Of a stretch of 64,000 nucleotides of DNA, positions 41,400 to 56,049 are shown in pieces. A program made the position numbers and the translations under genes. The stretch is from Cristatella mucedo (lineage: Eukaryota; Bryozoa; Phylactolaemata; Cristatellidae). The number at the start of each line of letters is the position of its first letter. Within the stretch, counting starts at the first letter, position 1. The stretch spans positions 4,372,001 through 4,436,000 of the forward strand of contig WPIO01000029.1 in NCBI GenBank assembly GCA_009760855.2. Reading direction: 5' to 3'. The notes beneath the pieces were generated by a model. It saw only the letters and a list, made by a program, of their open reading frames with translations. It was not told the origin of the DNA and ran no database searches.

Positions 41400-41540
41400 T
41401 TTAAGCCTGGGGTGGGTAAGGTACTCGCATTTTATGACCTAGGTCGTGGATTCGAGTTTTTCAGCAGGCAATCCGAGATTGTCATCCAAGCACACGACAG
41501 TCGCTAAGGCTCTTGTACCGTTACATAAATGAGCTTTGAG
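41400..41540 (+). mobile_element. SINE-1 copy, old
   Basis: GGTAAGGTACTCGC, GACCTAGGTCGTGGATTCGAG (B box) and CTAAGGCTCTTGTACCGTTACA follow the SINE-1 order with many changes. Confidence 0.65.
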
Positions 41541-42005
41541 ATTAGCCGACTTTTACTTGCATCAAGACATCAGTCGAGCATGGCTTCGGCATACAATGCA
41601 AACAAATAATGTGTAAGTGATACTTATAATAGCGGTCGGCATAAATGGCATACCTACGAACGGACTGTGGAAAGCTATAGGGCCCCTGCTGCATAAGAAA
41701 TGCAGCTAATCGTCCACAGACAGATTTTGATTGTCGCAGGAGCACGTGTATTTGCGAAAGAAATGGAAGCCTCTTAGTAACGAACATAATAATATTACGG
41801 TATTGCAGCAGCATGCTTATAATTCTGCAGGTAAGAGCACATTTTCATGTGAAGGCAGCACTAATGCCTCCTAGGCAAAACTGAGCGACTTTGGGATACA
41901 CATCGAGCTCGTGAATGACCAAGCCAACTGCTGCTTCCCTTGTAACTAATTAGTAATGCCACATGGGCTAGCACGGCATGGTCAATTATAACGATATGGC
42001 CATAC

Positions 42006-42089
42006 TCAGAAATTAAGATCCGACTTCAGCATGAAGTAGAGATCAGCCACAAAGACTGTCAGTGCAAGAACCATCCCGCAGATGAGCTG
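42006..42089 (-). CDS. TMEM199: TMEM199 exon 6 (last, stop TGA)
   Basis: Acceptor ATTTTGCAG (or three bases later). It encodes QLICGMVLALTVFVADLYFM then LKSDLNF and TGA at 42006-42008. This is the second membrane helix, matching human VASVVGLAELYVMVRAMEG. Confidence 0.9.
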   Translation of the reverse strand, partial: QLICGMVLALTVFVADLYFMLKSDLNF

Positions 42090-45000
42090 CTGCAAAATAT
42101 GAGTATGCAAAATAGTGTGCAAGTTCGTATGTCAATAAAAGCAAACGCATGATTGAAAAAAATTGAATGTCAAATCTTGGCAAGTCAGATCCTACTACAG
42201 CCATAATAATAACAATAATACAGCCATAATACGAATAATAATAAATTTTTATAGCACCCTAAGAGAACCTTATCTCTTTCTAGGCACTTTACTTTATGCT
42301 GTAACGTCAGTATGATCAAATGGTTAGTAGTAACCTGCACAATGCCGACATTCGATCTTGGATGTCGGAAAACTTCTTGAAACTAAATGACGATAAAACC
42401 GAACTGCTGCTCATAGGACACCCTAAGAGTGTGGCTGGATTAAAAGGCTTTGCTCTTCTAACAGGTGATGCTGCTGTGCGATCATCGCCATGCTCGAAAT
42501 TTGGGTGTCGTTTTCGACAGCTGCCTCAATTTCAAAAGCTTCATTCGGAAGACTGCTTCTACAGCTAGTCATCACGTCCGATCCCTATCCGAGATTAGGA
42601 GCAGTCTTCCACGATGGCTTGCAAAAAAATTAATTAGCTTCTTAGTTCTGTCTCGGCTTGATTATTGTAATTCCCTTTTGGCTGGGCTACCAAAGAAAGC
42701 AATTAGGCCACTGCAGCTGGCTATGAATATGGCTGCAAGGCTAGTCTTCAAGTCCCAGAGGTTTGAGCACGTGTCACCTTTGCTAAAAGAGCTAGGATGG
42801 ATGCCGGTTGAGCAACAGATACAGAGCAAAGTTCTTAAGCTAACCCACAAGGCCCGCCACGGCTTGGCTCCTTCGTACCTAGCTGCACCAGTTTCAGCCT
42901 CTTCGTGTCCTCAGGTCCTGTGTGGTCAATAAATTAGCTGTTCCACTCCTGCGCTTAAAGACCGTTGGCAACAGAAACTTTAGCTCTGCAGGTCCTAGAC
43001 TGTGGAACTCACTTCCACAATTCTTATGCAACGGCAACTACTCTCCTGCTGCCGAATATGGCTCATCCTTTTCAGCGGTCCTGAACTGCTACTTCCATGT
43101 TAGTCACTACCTCAACTGCTCTTCTGACTCTGCTGTGTTTCCCACTTTCTCTTTATTGCATGAGACGAAGTCTGTTGGCTACCGAATGCGTACCGAAAGT
43201 CGCTTAGGCAGCGAGTGCGCTATACAAAACTCTCCTGCGTAACACCCACATAGTCTATGGCTGGGTGGAGTTACAGACGGAGATACATTACATTACATTA
43301 TAATGTCATCGAGCATAATAATACAGTTAGAATGGCAGGCACAGTATTAACATGTAAATGTAGTGGGTTGCAGCATGCAGTCTCAGCATGCATAAGCACA
43401 CACAGAAAAATCACAAGGACTCACTAAATGCTATGATAAACAAGTGCATCGGTAGCTCCTTTTTAAATGCTGTCAAGTTAGGGGATGAGACGTCATTCAG
43501 GAATGAGTTCCAGGCTTTGGGAGAACTCTAACTAATGGCACAGTCTCCGATGAATTTGAGGATAGTTCGAGATATAGCTAAACAATTAGAGTCTGAATTG
43601 TGGATTACAATATCTAGCCTGGTGAGCAAAAATAGTTATGATAGGTTGGAGCCAGAGAATGAAAAACCTATCAGTGACTGACAAAGCCTTAAAGTCAATG
43701 TGCTGCTTGATAGGGAGCCATGACAGGTCGGCAAGAAGTGTTTTGATGTGGCAACTGCTCCGCTCACGACAGGCAAGCCTAGCTGCAGAGTTTTGCACCA
43801 ACTGTAAGCACATGATTGCACAGGCTGGTAGACCAGTGAGCAGTGAGTTGCAGAAGTCGAGATGGGATTTTACAAATGTGTGGAGCAATTTGGATGTTGT
43901 TTCCCTGTCTAAGCAAGCCCAAATCTTAGCAACGTTGTGTAGCAGAAACTATGCAGACTTTACTGTGGACCTGAAGCAATCCTCCATCGAAAGGTCACTT
44001 TGAAAGAGGACACCGAGATTTCGTGCAGATGCAGCAGGAGACATGCTAGCAGAATCAATTTTGAGCATTGAACTTTCAATTTCTGAGTCACACTTGGTTT
44101 GCCCATGACCAGCAAGTTGGTTTAATCATCATTTAATTTAAAAAAATGTGCCGCTATTCATGTGTGGATGCTATAAATGCATTCAGCAGGGGAATAGAGA
44201 GAATTCGACGTGCAGATGGGCTGGGAGGTATCAACGCAAAGGTATAACTGAGTGTCATCTGCATAGAAGTAGTAGCCTGGATTGTGCTTGGTGACTACCT
44301 CTGCAACCTCAAATCCTTTGGAGACCGTGCATTTAATTCGTATGCTCCCAAAGCATGGAACTCATTCCTGACTTGTATCACAACACCCCCTGACTTGACT
44401 ACATTTAAAAAGAACTAAAAATGCACTTATTTAGGACAGCACCTAGTTGGTTCCCAGTGATTTATCTTTTATGTGCTAATGCATGCCGACACTGTGCATA
44501 CTGACACTGTGCATGCTGCCACTAACCATATTTGCATGCTGACCCTGTGCATGTCACCCCTAACCACGTTGTTCATGTTGTTTACCAAGCATGATATTTC
44601 TCACGATTCAATCGCGTTTCCCTTTGCAGCAAATGTAAAGCGCCTAGGAAGAGATTGGGTTTTCTAAGGGTTCCTATCAGGTGTATTATTATTATAATTT
44701 TTTATTAAGAGAAAGAGTGAGTATAAACTGCAAAAAGAATCAGACCAAGCATAATGCCCTGAGGTACCCCCCATACTTCAGTAACTCCTCGGTGATCTTC
44801 AGTTCAGTTCTCACCAATACTCTAGAGTATCCCACTGAGATATGACCTGAACCAATGCAATGCAGTGCCAATAATGCCCAGGCGAGATGAGAGATGCTCA
44901 GGGTGGACTTGGTGATTGATAGTATTAAAAGCTGCCGAAAGATCAAGCAAAACAAGCAGAGAGACTCAACTTAAATCTGCATTCCTGGGTAGATCGCGAT

Positions 45001-48000
45001 ATACCCAAAGCAACACAGACTCTGTGAAGTGGTTAGCTCTAAAACCAGACTGGAACTTACTAGCAAGTTTTGAAGTTTCAACATATGGTCTGCCACAACT
45101 CGTTTTAGTGTCTGATAGAAACGGTAAAATGGACGCTGGGCTAAAGCTGCTCAAGTTCTCTTGGTCTAGTGTTGCTATAAGTAGTGGCCTGACTATAGCC
45201 TTTTTGAAAGGTGCTAGGTCATTTCCTGAGGCTAATAACCTATATAGGGCTAGTTATGCATGGTTGCAGATCTAGGAATCGTAGCAGCAGGATAGTGGGA
45301 ATAGGGTCTAGAGGACTACTTTTCTTCTTTGACTGCCATATGAATTTCATGATGAGATCATTTGTGGCCTCCTTGAATGTAGACATTTCGGTGCTGCACG
45401 GAATTGAGGTAGAGGAGTCCTACAGGCTTGTTATTGAGGGATGCGAGTCAAGATGAGTTGCTTCTACCTTAGAGGTAGAGTCTCTGGTCTTGTTTATTTT
45501 GCTGACAAAAAACTGGAGAAGAGATCAGCAAGATCACCACACGGGGCAAAGAAGAAGATTGAATAATCACCATGCTTTCAATTCCGTTCGTTCAAGTACG
45601 TTTGCCTACTTCCATAAACTTGTATTGCCTGCCATGGGGAACAGATTTTCAAGCAGTTCTATGAAAGCCGTGCACAGAAAATCAGTGCCTCACATAGACA
45701 ATACAGCAAATACACCTGCTACCTAGCATTGAAATCTATTCGCACTACCTCATGCCTTGTCACTTCAAAAAGTGATTCTTTCTAGCCTGCATTGCTTACC
45801 ATGACAAAATCTAACTAATGCAAAAGCTTCCAAAACACCACATCCAACTTATTTCTTAAAAATTGTGTATGGTGTCAGACAGTCACAACATGAGAGTCGC
45901 AAAGTGATCTGACAATTTCTGTCAACCATAAACGTTGGTGGATCGTCAGTGATTCTGTGCTCTGCTCACAGGCGCATAGACAACCTTGCAGTATAACATA
46001 ATCTCACAGGTAGAACAGTAAAATTATCAATCATAACAATTTCTTAATTGAGTGATCTTATATATCATAATCAGACAAGACTAAATAACTTAGGTAAAGA
46101 TATGTTGCTCCAGCAAAAGACAGTCAGCTTGAGAGACACACAAATATCGCTACCTGAATAAACGGCAATTGCAAGATGTCTATGCAAAGATCTTGTCAGA
46201 GCATGATGAAGAAGTGTCAAGAAGCATTTGAATCAGTCATACAACATACACATGTGCCAGTAGCACAAATGTAATTAAAAATGACCAAAAACCTTTAAAG
46301 AACCAGAAGATGCATAGGTGAGTGCAACCTATCTTATGCAGCAAATCATAGCTCAAATCCGAGAAACTTGATTTTGAAAAATATGCCCTTAAAGAACAAA
46401 CATCATTCTTCCTATAAGACCAGTCTTCCTCTAAGAAAGCATTCGAACCTGAAACAGAGCTGAAGTAAGCAAAATGGTTTTAAAAAACAAAGGGTAAACT
46501 CTACCACTCGGTTTTTGCAATGTGCTCTCTGGCACTCTGGCAGGTAGCTAAACAGCCAACCATAGTCAGACTTCAAAACTCTGAATGACCCAAACTACAC
46601 AACAAAATAACTCACAAGCACAGCACACATGTTCACGCACCTATGAATCGAACCCATACAATTAAGTATAGGTCACATGCCGATGCTTACCAGTGCAACA
46701 TTGGGTGATGGCAAACTCAACTCCGCTGCTTTGTATCCGAAAGCAAATGCACAGCCAACGGTGATGACAAAGTTCACAACGAACGTCAACTGCCTATTCA
46801 TTGCTTTTACTGAAACAAAAATGTAAAGTTGTGAAAAAAGATGTTCTCAATAAAGGTTCAATGATGACAGCAATGTTGAAGAACATCCCAGGTTACTATC
46901 TCAATCTTGAGTGGAAATGTTAGGTTGTATGCAGTAGTGAACGTTTTCTGAGTTTTTTACCGGTTGCAGACGATTAAGGATACAAGCTGGGGAGGCATGA
47001 AAGAAAGGAACTGTTTTAATGTAGACGAGATGTTATAATAATTCTACTAGTTCATATGCATAGAAAGTATACAGGTTGCTTCCAATTATGACACCACCTG
47101 CATTCGCTTTGAGCCATGTAAGTGATGACACACTAAGTAAGGCGGTTGCTTTACACGACCTCGGTCCCGAGGTCGAGGGCTCAAATCCTCTGTTGGGCGA
47201 TCCTTAATCGCTGCTGCAAGCGGTGGTGATAACCGTAAAGGCTCTTCTGTCGCTATACAAAATGAGGCTGATAAATCAGCTAAACATTTGTATGCAAGTC
47301 TCGGCTGAAGAAATATCTAAAAGGCTCAGCTAGCCCCAGAGAAGTTGCTGCATGCTTTGCTTGCTTACCTGAATATGAGCGGCCTCGAGTATCTTCTTGT
47401 GTACAAACATGATAATCTGCATGCCATAAACTAAAGTTTATTGCTAATTGCTATTCTCGTGCAGCAAGTTGCAAAGCACCAGACTAGAGATTTGGTTCTC
47501 TCATGGTACTATACGAGACTAATTATTGTTACTATTCCTAGCTAAAGAAAAACCTCACGAAAAACCGCTGACTAATAAAGCTGAAAGATTATTTCAACAT
47601 AGAACCGAAAATAGGCAAAAATGAAACCATGTTGAAAGATAATGATATTGCCACATGTTTTAGTATGCCATAATAATAATAATAATAATACGCTTGTTGG
47701 AACTTCAACGCTTATGACAGACAAGACTAGCTACAGAGTTTTGCGCTAACTGTAAGCACTTTATTGCACAGGCCAGTAGACCTGCTAGCAGTGAGTTACA
47801 AAAGTCGAGATGGGATGTCACAAATGCATGGATCAATTGGAATATAGTATCCCTGTCTAAGCAGAACCGAATTTTAACAACGTTGTGCAGCTAAATGCAA
47901 GCAGTAATGTCTGGAGATCATGGCATCATCTATCGCCTCACTGATTTGGCCCAGTGGTTAAGGTGCTTGCCCCGACCAAGGTCAAGGTGATATTAGATGA

Positions 48001-49119
48001 CCGAGGTCGTAGGCTCGAGCCTAGTAGCATATGTGATGCGCCTGAATAGAGATTAGGCTCTCTTAGGGCACTTTACAAATGAATTATATATTTTATATAG
48101 AGTAATAAGTTACTTTGTAACAGGACACCTGGATTTGGTGTAGATGTTACAGGAGATAAGCTGGCAGAGCTGATTATGGTCGCTAAGCTTTCTAATTTAT
48201 ATTTTATTGTATTAGCATTACTATATTGCTCCATTTTCAAAAAATGGGCCACTTATATTCTTTTGTGTCAATGTCAGACTTGGATTAACATTACATTGTA
48301 GTACTAATTTACAGTGCAAACCTAAGCATAGATTATAGCCTTGTAATCCCGAAGGGCTGCGGTACTATCTGAATGGCCGGGTTTCATTATCAAAACAACC
48401 TATATGTGCCAGGGCCTGCCAAGATAACCACTTTTTGGGATTTGCCAATCCATTCTCCTTGTCCATGAAAATCTACCGGCATCCAGGCAAAACTTCATTT
48501 AAAACATAAGACGCATCAATTACATGAATCAGTATTCCAACCTAATACAACGATAACAACAATATTAATTACAATAATGCATACGTAATGCACCATAAAA
48601 CTAATAAAACTCTAATCAATTCATGTATACTGACAAAGGATACGCGTCAACTGATTGGTGATAACGAGCTCATTTAAGCATGCACAAGTGCATATAGAAC
48701 AATTCGCAGAAAGCAAATGTTATGAAGAACATGCAAGTTTCTAGTTTCGTTTTAAATCTTGTAAAGACAGGGAATGCCGTGCCGGCAGTCGGTAGTAAAT
48801 TCGTGGCTTTTGAATAGAAGAAACTGAAAGTACGGTTTCCAAAGGATTGAAGTTGGTTAAACGCAAAAACAACTTGAGTCAATTTAGGACAGCATTTAGT
48901 GGGTCCCTGTGATTCGTCCTTCATGTGCTTATGCGTGCTGACACTGTGCATGCTGCCGCTAACCACATTTGCATGATTACCCTGTGCATGTCACCCCTAA
49001 CCACGTTGTTCATGCTGTTTATCAAGCATGATATTACTCACGACTCAGTCGCGTTTCCCTTTGCAGAAAATGTAAAGCGCCTAGGAAGAGTGAGTTCTTT
49101 GAGGGATCTTTATCAAGTG

Positions 49120-49152
<33 letters not shown>

Positions 49153-52100
49153 GAGCAAGTGGTAATAATAATAATAATAATATTGCACTTGATAAAGCGC
49201 CCTCAGAGAACTTAATCTCTTTCTAGGCGCTTTACATTTGCTGCAAAGTGATACGCAATAGAATAGTAAGTAAAATCATGCTTGAAAAACAAACAAAATG
49301 AATAACATGGTTAGGGGTTACATGCACTGGGTCAGCATGCAAATGTGGTTAGTGGCAGCATGCACAGTGTCAGCACGCATAACCACATCGAGGACGAATC
49401 ACAAGGACCCACTAAATGCTGTCCTAAATAGGTATGTTTTTAAGTTTCTTTTAAATGTGGTCAGGTCAGGGGATGTTCTGATGCAGGTCGGGAGGGAGTT
49501 CCAGGCTGTGGGAGCATACGAGCTAAATGCACGGTCTCCAAAGGATTTAAGGTTTGTACGAGGTATTTCTAGACTGTTGGATTCCGAAAAGCGAGTGGTA
49601 CGATGCTTTGCCTGATGGGGTAGTATATCTGAAAGATAGGCTGGAGCCATAGAATGAAGAGACCTAAAAGTGAGCGACAAAACCTTGAAGTCAATCCGTT
49701 GCTTGACTGGTAACCAGTGCAGGTCGGCGAGAAGTGGAGTAATGTGGCAACTGCGACGCTCACGACAGACAAGCCTAGCTGCAGAGTTTTGCACCAGCTG
49801 CAATCGCCTGATCGCACATGCTGGTAGGCCAGTAAGCAGTGAGTTGCAGAAGTCGAGACGAGATGTCACGAATGCATGGACCAACTTGGACGTGGTATCC
49901 TTATCTAAACAAGCCCTAATTTTAGCAATGTTATGAAGTTGAAAATAGGCTGATTTGACTGTGGAGCTGATGTGGTCGTCTAACGAGAGGTCGCTTTGGA
50001 ATATGACACCTAGATTTCGAGCTGATGCAACTGGAGATATGCTGGCAGAGCCAATTTTGAAAGTCAGCCTTTCCAATTTCTGAATAACACTAGGTTTGCC
50101 CATAACTAGTAAATTAGTTTTATCATCGTTTAGTTTTAGAAAATTTGCTGCCATCCATGATCGGATGTCATCAATGCATGCAGCAAGTGAGTTGAGAGAA
50201 TTTGAGGTGCTCGAAGGCTCGGAGGGATCAAAGCAAAGGTACAACTGAGTGTCATCCGCATAGAAGTGAAAGCCTAGATTGTGCTTGGCAATCACATCAG
50301 CGAGAGGGAGAGTATAAACGGTGAAAAGGACCGGACCTAGCACAGAGCCCTGAGGTACTCCATATTTTAGAGGTACTTCAGATGATCTTCGTCCATTCAC
50401 GTCAACACTCTGGAGTCTCCCACTGAGATAGGACCTGAACCACTGCAGAGCAGTGCCAGTGATGCCCAGGCGAGATGAGAGGCGCTCTAGAAGTACTTTG
50501 TGATCGATGGTATCAAAAGCTGCCGAAAGATCGAGCAAAACAAGAAGAGACACTCTACACATGTCTGCATTCCTGTAGGTCGTTGTATACCCGAAGCAAT
50601 GCTGACTCTGTGGAGTGATTAGCTCTAAAGCCAGACTGGAACTTACTAGCAAGGTGTGAGGTTTCGATATACGAGTTCAGCTGGTCTGCCACGACCCGTT
50701 CCAGTGTCTTTGATAGGAATGGTAGAAGGGAGACTGGGCGGTAGTTGCTTAAGTTCTCTTGGTCTAGTGTAGCTTTCTTGAGAAGTGGCCTGACTACAGC
50801 TTTTTTGAAAGGTGCTGGGACCTGACCTGAGGCTAATGACATATTAATGATGTTGGTTATGCATGGCAGCAGCAGATCAATGCAACGTAGGAGCAGGACA
50901 GTGGGAATAGGGTCCAGTGGACTTGTTGTCTTCTTTGATTGAGATACGAGCTTTAGGACTACATCACTAGTGACCTGTTTAAATGCAGACATTGAGGCGC
51001 AGCCAGGAACCGAGGAACAGCATTCTAGTGGGAAGGTTGTCATCGCAGGGATGGATTCCCTGATTTTGTCTATCTTCTGCACAAAGAATCGAGAGAAGCG
51101 ATCGGCTAGATCATCACAAGGATCATCTGGTAAGGAGCTAACCTGGGAACGGTTGAGGAGATGGTTTATTGTCGACATCAGCATTTTTGGATTGTGCATC
51201 TGTGATTCAACAATGTTTCTATAGAAGCTAGACTTAGCCTTTGCTAGGATCGATTGGTACGACCTACAGTAGTCTTCATATGCCTGTCGATGGACAGTTA
51301 GTCCGGATCTTTTGTATGCCTTTTCAAGCTTTCGTTTAGTAGACTTGGCTAGTTTAATGTCTGTGGTAAACCATAGGCCGTCTGGGCGGGGGCGCACAGT
51401 GCGCTTTGTCAAAGGTGCAAACTCGTGGTACAATGCTTGGCCTGATTGGCAAGTACTTAGGATTGATAAGCTGGAAAAAACAATGAGGGGACCAATAAGT
51501 GAGTGACAAACTCTTGAAAAAACCTTGAAGTCGATATGATGCTTGATGGAGAGTCAGTGCAGGTCGGTTAGAAGTGAAGTGGCGTGCCAGTAGTAAAGTT
51601 CATGGAGACAAGCATAGCTGCAGTAACATTTGCTGTAGACACCTAATTACACAAGGCAGAAGAACTGTAATAAATTGCAGAAGAACTGCAAGGAATTAGT
51701 TATCAAAGTATAGATGGGATGTTACAGATGCAAGGACCAACTTGCTGAGGTATCCTTATCTAAGCATACCGATTTTTGCCATTCAAGTGCAAATGTCGGC
51801 AGCACAAGCAGCAAGAAATTTGCAAGACTCTAATGTGCAGTAAGGCATGGAAAGATTAAAGTACGGACAATGCTTTGGATCAGTGGCTAAGAAATGAAAG
51901 TCTGTATAATGATGATTATAGTGGCAAGCAGAAAAGCAATTGGAAAAGAAGAGGACCTAGAATGAAATCCAGACTATCCCATACATTAAAGACTCACCCA
52001 ATGACCGTTGGCCGGCTCAACAATGATTCTAAATCTCCTACTAAAGTAGGACCTAAACCATTGCAGTGCAATGCTAGCGATGCTCAAGTAAGATGAAAGG

Positions 52101-55100
52101 TGCTCAAAGAGTTCCTGATCAATGGTATGAAACAAATTCACAAGATTCCGAAGAGCTAGCTAGCATAAAGACTACGTAAACCAGCATTTTTGAAAAGCTT
52201 GCTATATACTAGCAATAATACTGACTATGCAGAGTGATAAGTTATAAATATTGACGAAACTTAAGAACTAGGTTTGATGTTTTAATATACGAGTTTAGCT
52301 GGTCTGTGACTATTCGTTCGACTGTATTAAGTATAAATGGTAGGATGGAAACTGGGCAGAAGTTAGTCAGTGTGAGTAACCGGAATAATAAGGTCGGATC
52401 CTTAAAACATTTATTAAATTGATGAAGGCTAAAATAGCCTATCAGTTGAGTCGTCTGTAAACCATCGACAACAGTGCTGAGAACCTGGGTGAGGTGGGGC
52501 TTTAGGAAAATATGGCAGCTCTGATCCAACCCCATAACCCAATCAAGCAAAAAAGAGCCAGTGATTCTGAGACTGGTATTTATTTTTCCTAAACTGTATC
52601 TGGTTCACTACAGAGTCTGAGCTAAAAATCGCATACACCCTGAGACACAAACCTGTCAACAAACCTGAGTTAAATAGAGAAACAGACACGAATATGCCTG
52701 CCTTTAGCCATACCTTGAGTGGACAACTTTTCATCAGCAGGATTTTTCTTTGAAATCTGAAAAATGCCAAACACAGGGCACCAAGAAAGGCAACATCCCA
52801 TTCAAAATTTAACAAAAAAGTCCACGGATTCAATCTCTCTATACTGAGTGCCACTCAAGGAACAAGGAAATAAGGCTCTTACTGACAGGTAGTGTTCATG
52901 TATTTACACAGGGGCTGCCAAAAGTTTAAGTCAATTGCCAGAAAAAGAGTACACCCTTGATAATGCCCCCTCTCTCGATGAGGGTTCCTCAGACGAGCAC
53001 ACTATAATAATCCCGCACCAGTTAGTACTAAAAGTAGTTCCAACTGCATATAGGAGCAGAAGCAAATTATAATTGAAAATATCGTCCTGTGAGAAATCAA
53101 CGTGTCATCTAATAAATCAAAGGTGAACTTCGCTAAAAACGGCACAAGCATGTACAGCTACAGCGCTTTTATGTACACGGCAATATTTACCAGAGAGCCA
53201 GTTAAGGCATCTTCCCATTGCTGTCAACTTGCAAGGTAGTAGAGTAGCTAACAAGCGCTAAGAAATGGGCAAAGCACGGGAGATTTCTTTCACAAAAGTA
53301 CACATTCGGGGACTGCATTTGGGAGGCTACAGTAATGTGTGCATTGCAGGAGCACTTATAATTTCCAAGCAGCATATATTACGATACATAAAAAGCAATT
53401 GCAACTTGGTAGGATGGAAATGAGGAGATGGTGTTGATGACCTAAGCAGACCAACAATCGGGATGACAGGACCAAAAAACACAAGCCTTGAAGAACAGAT
53501 TTGTTCCTTCAAAAAGTGTTGCCCGGACAGTGCAACATACAACCGAGTTTAAGCTGAGAAAATCTACAGTTCTGTGGAAGTTACACTAGCAAGGCACACT
53601 TTCCAGAACTGCCCATCATACACGTATGCTTTCTGAAAAGCAAACCCAAGCCATCTTCCATAAACAAGAGACCATGATCACATTATCCTGTCTAACTGGC
53701 CAAGAGATGAATGGATTGGTCAATCAAAGTTCACTTCTTTCCATACTTGTAACAGCGAGTCAGTGAAGTGGTGCATTAATGAAGTGTGCCATGATGGCTG
53801 CATCCAGACGACGGTAAAAGAGTACGGCACTTGAGGAGTGATGGCATGAGGGCTTCTGCACAGCAGCTATTACCAGAACCTCTACCGAATAGAAGACATT
53901 ATAAACTATCCTACATACTTAGATACAGTAAGACAATATTGGTATTCCATGTGCAATGGCAATTAAATTGAATATGGCAACAGGATAACGATAATCAGCA
54001 TTGTCGATGAGATAATTTTACGAAAACGGTCTCGATCACGGGTATGCCTGTATTGCCATGGCCATCCCTGCCTGTATTGCTATGGCCAACCACAAGCCCA
54101 TATCCGAATCCCACTTAAAACCTCAGGGGTGCTTTGGAGCAACATATAAGATCCCAACATATTTGTATTAACTCATTAGATTAAAAAGAACTTAAAAAAA
54201 ACTATTTAGGACAGCATTTAGTGGGTCACTGTGATTCGTCCTTCATGTGCTTATGCGTGCTGACAATGTGCATGCTGCCATTAACCACAATTGTATGCTT
54301 ACCCTGTGCATGTCACCCTTGACCACGTTGTTCATGTTGTTTATCAAGCATGATATTACTCACGATTCAATCGTGTTTCCCTTTGCAGAAAATGTAAAGT
54401 GCCTAGGAAGAGATTGAGTTCTCTGAGGGCACTTTATCAAGTGCATTATTATTATTACATTGTTATTAGATGTCTTGTTTGAGGCTCTAAGCCAATGCTG
54501 ATGAGTGAGATATTGCTCCGGAATTATGCTCGTGTTATGCTTATATTTCTGGTGTCCCTACCAATCCTAGGCCTTCGAAGTGATTAGAAGTCATTGTTTA
54601 GGCACTTCCTATTAGCCCAAGTCAATTTAGTAATTAAATGCTGAAGCATAATAACTTGCTCTATCGCCAATGCTGTGAGCGCATGAGAACTAATGCACCC
54701 CAAAAGCAGTACAAGAAGGAATTAAGACAGAAAATCACAAATTCTTCAGTAAATGTGGCTGGTCACTTTAACTTATGATGGCACCTGTAGATGGTGCATA
54801 GATAAACTTTGACTGAAGCTTGCAATACATTAATTAATGGAAAACAAAGAGTCAATATGCTTGCAGACGCACGTCATTGTGCGGCAGAAATGTAGCATAA
54901 AGTCTCACCATCCCACCAACGTTTCGGGTCATGAGGTCATATTCTCTGTTGGCTTGCTGGGCACGAAGCTTGTCTAGCCTAGCCTCGAGCTCAGGACTCT
55001 GGAAAAAAGATCATGCCTCAGTCTCGATGCCGGCTACAACTAACGATTATGACAATGAAGCTTGTATTCTCAAAACATTCATGACTAAGCAGAGAAAACC

Positions 55101-56016
55101 ACACAGTCTGCAAAAACGAAGTCATCACTTTCATAGGCAGAATTAATGCACATACTGCACTACACAGTACAGGACGATGTGCAATACATAAAGTCAAACC
55201 AGAACTGCATACATGTCGAAGTTGCTGAGACTTCATTCATTCCGATTGGAGGACCTGACATCAGGTCCCTATGCTGGTAGCAGGTCCCTGCACTGGTAGT
55301 ACATATGCCTCTTGCTCCCTCGAAGCACTACCCAAGCTAAACGATATCCAGCTGTCTGAGTAGCCATATTTTGTAGCTAATTAGGCTAGCAGACAAGCAT
55401 GTACGGATGGAAATGTCAAGTCGGCCGTACTCAAATAAACTTCCACGATCCCAGTCAGCATACCACTTCTCGCCGACCAGCACTGGTTCCCAGTCAAGCA
55501 ACGGATCGACTTCAAAGATTCGTCGCTCACTTTTAGGTCACTTCATTCTTTGGCTCCAGCCTATCTCTCAGATATACTCCCCCATCAGGCCAAGCATCGT
55601 ACCACTCGCTTTTCGGAATCCAACAGTCTACAAATACCCGTACAAACCTCAAATCCTTTGGAGACCGTGCATTTAGTTCGTATGCTCCCAAAGCCTGGAA
55701 CTCCCTCCCGACTTGCGTCAGAACATCCCCTGACCTGACCACATTTAAAAAGAATTTTAAAACACACCTATTGAGGACAGCATTTAGTGGGTCCCTGTGA
55801 TTCGTCCTTCCTGTGCTTTTGCATGCTGACACTGTGCATGCTGCCACTAACCACATCTGCATTATTACCCTGTGCATGCCACCCCTAACCATGTTATTCA
55901 TGTTGTTTGATTATCAAGCATGATATTACTCACCATTCAATTGCATTTCCCTTTGCAGCAAATGTAAAGCGCCTAGGAAGACATTGAGTTCTCTGAGGGC
56001 GCTTTATCAAGTGCAG

Positions 56017-56049
<33 letters not shown>

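Noticed and set aside
47940-48020. tRNA gene on the plus strand
   Set aside because: It is the SINE-2 head. Box spacing fits tRNA, but the acceptor stem does not close and the SINE tail follows.
50970-51506. Plus-strand ORFs over the LINE-B RT
   Set aside because: They are antisense shadows of the reverse transcriptase frames.
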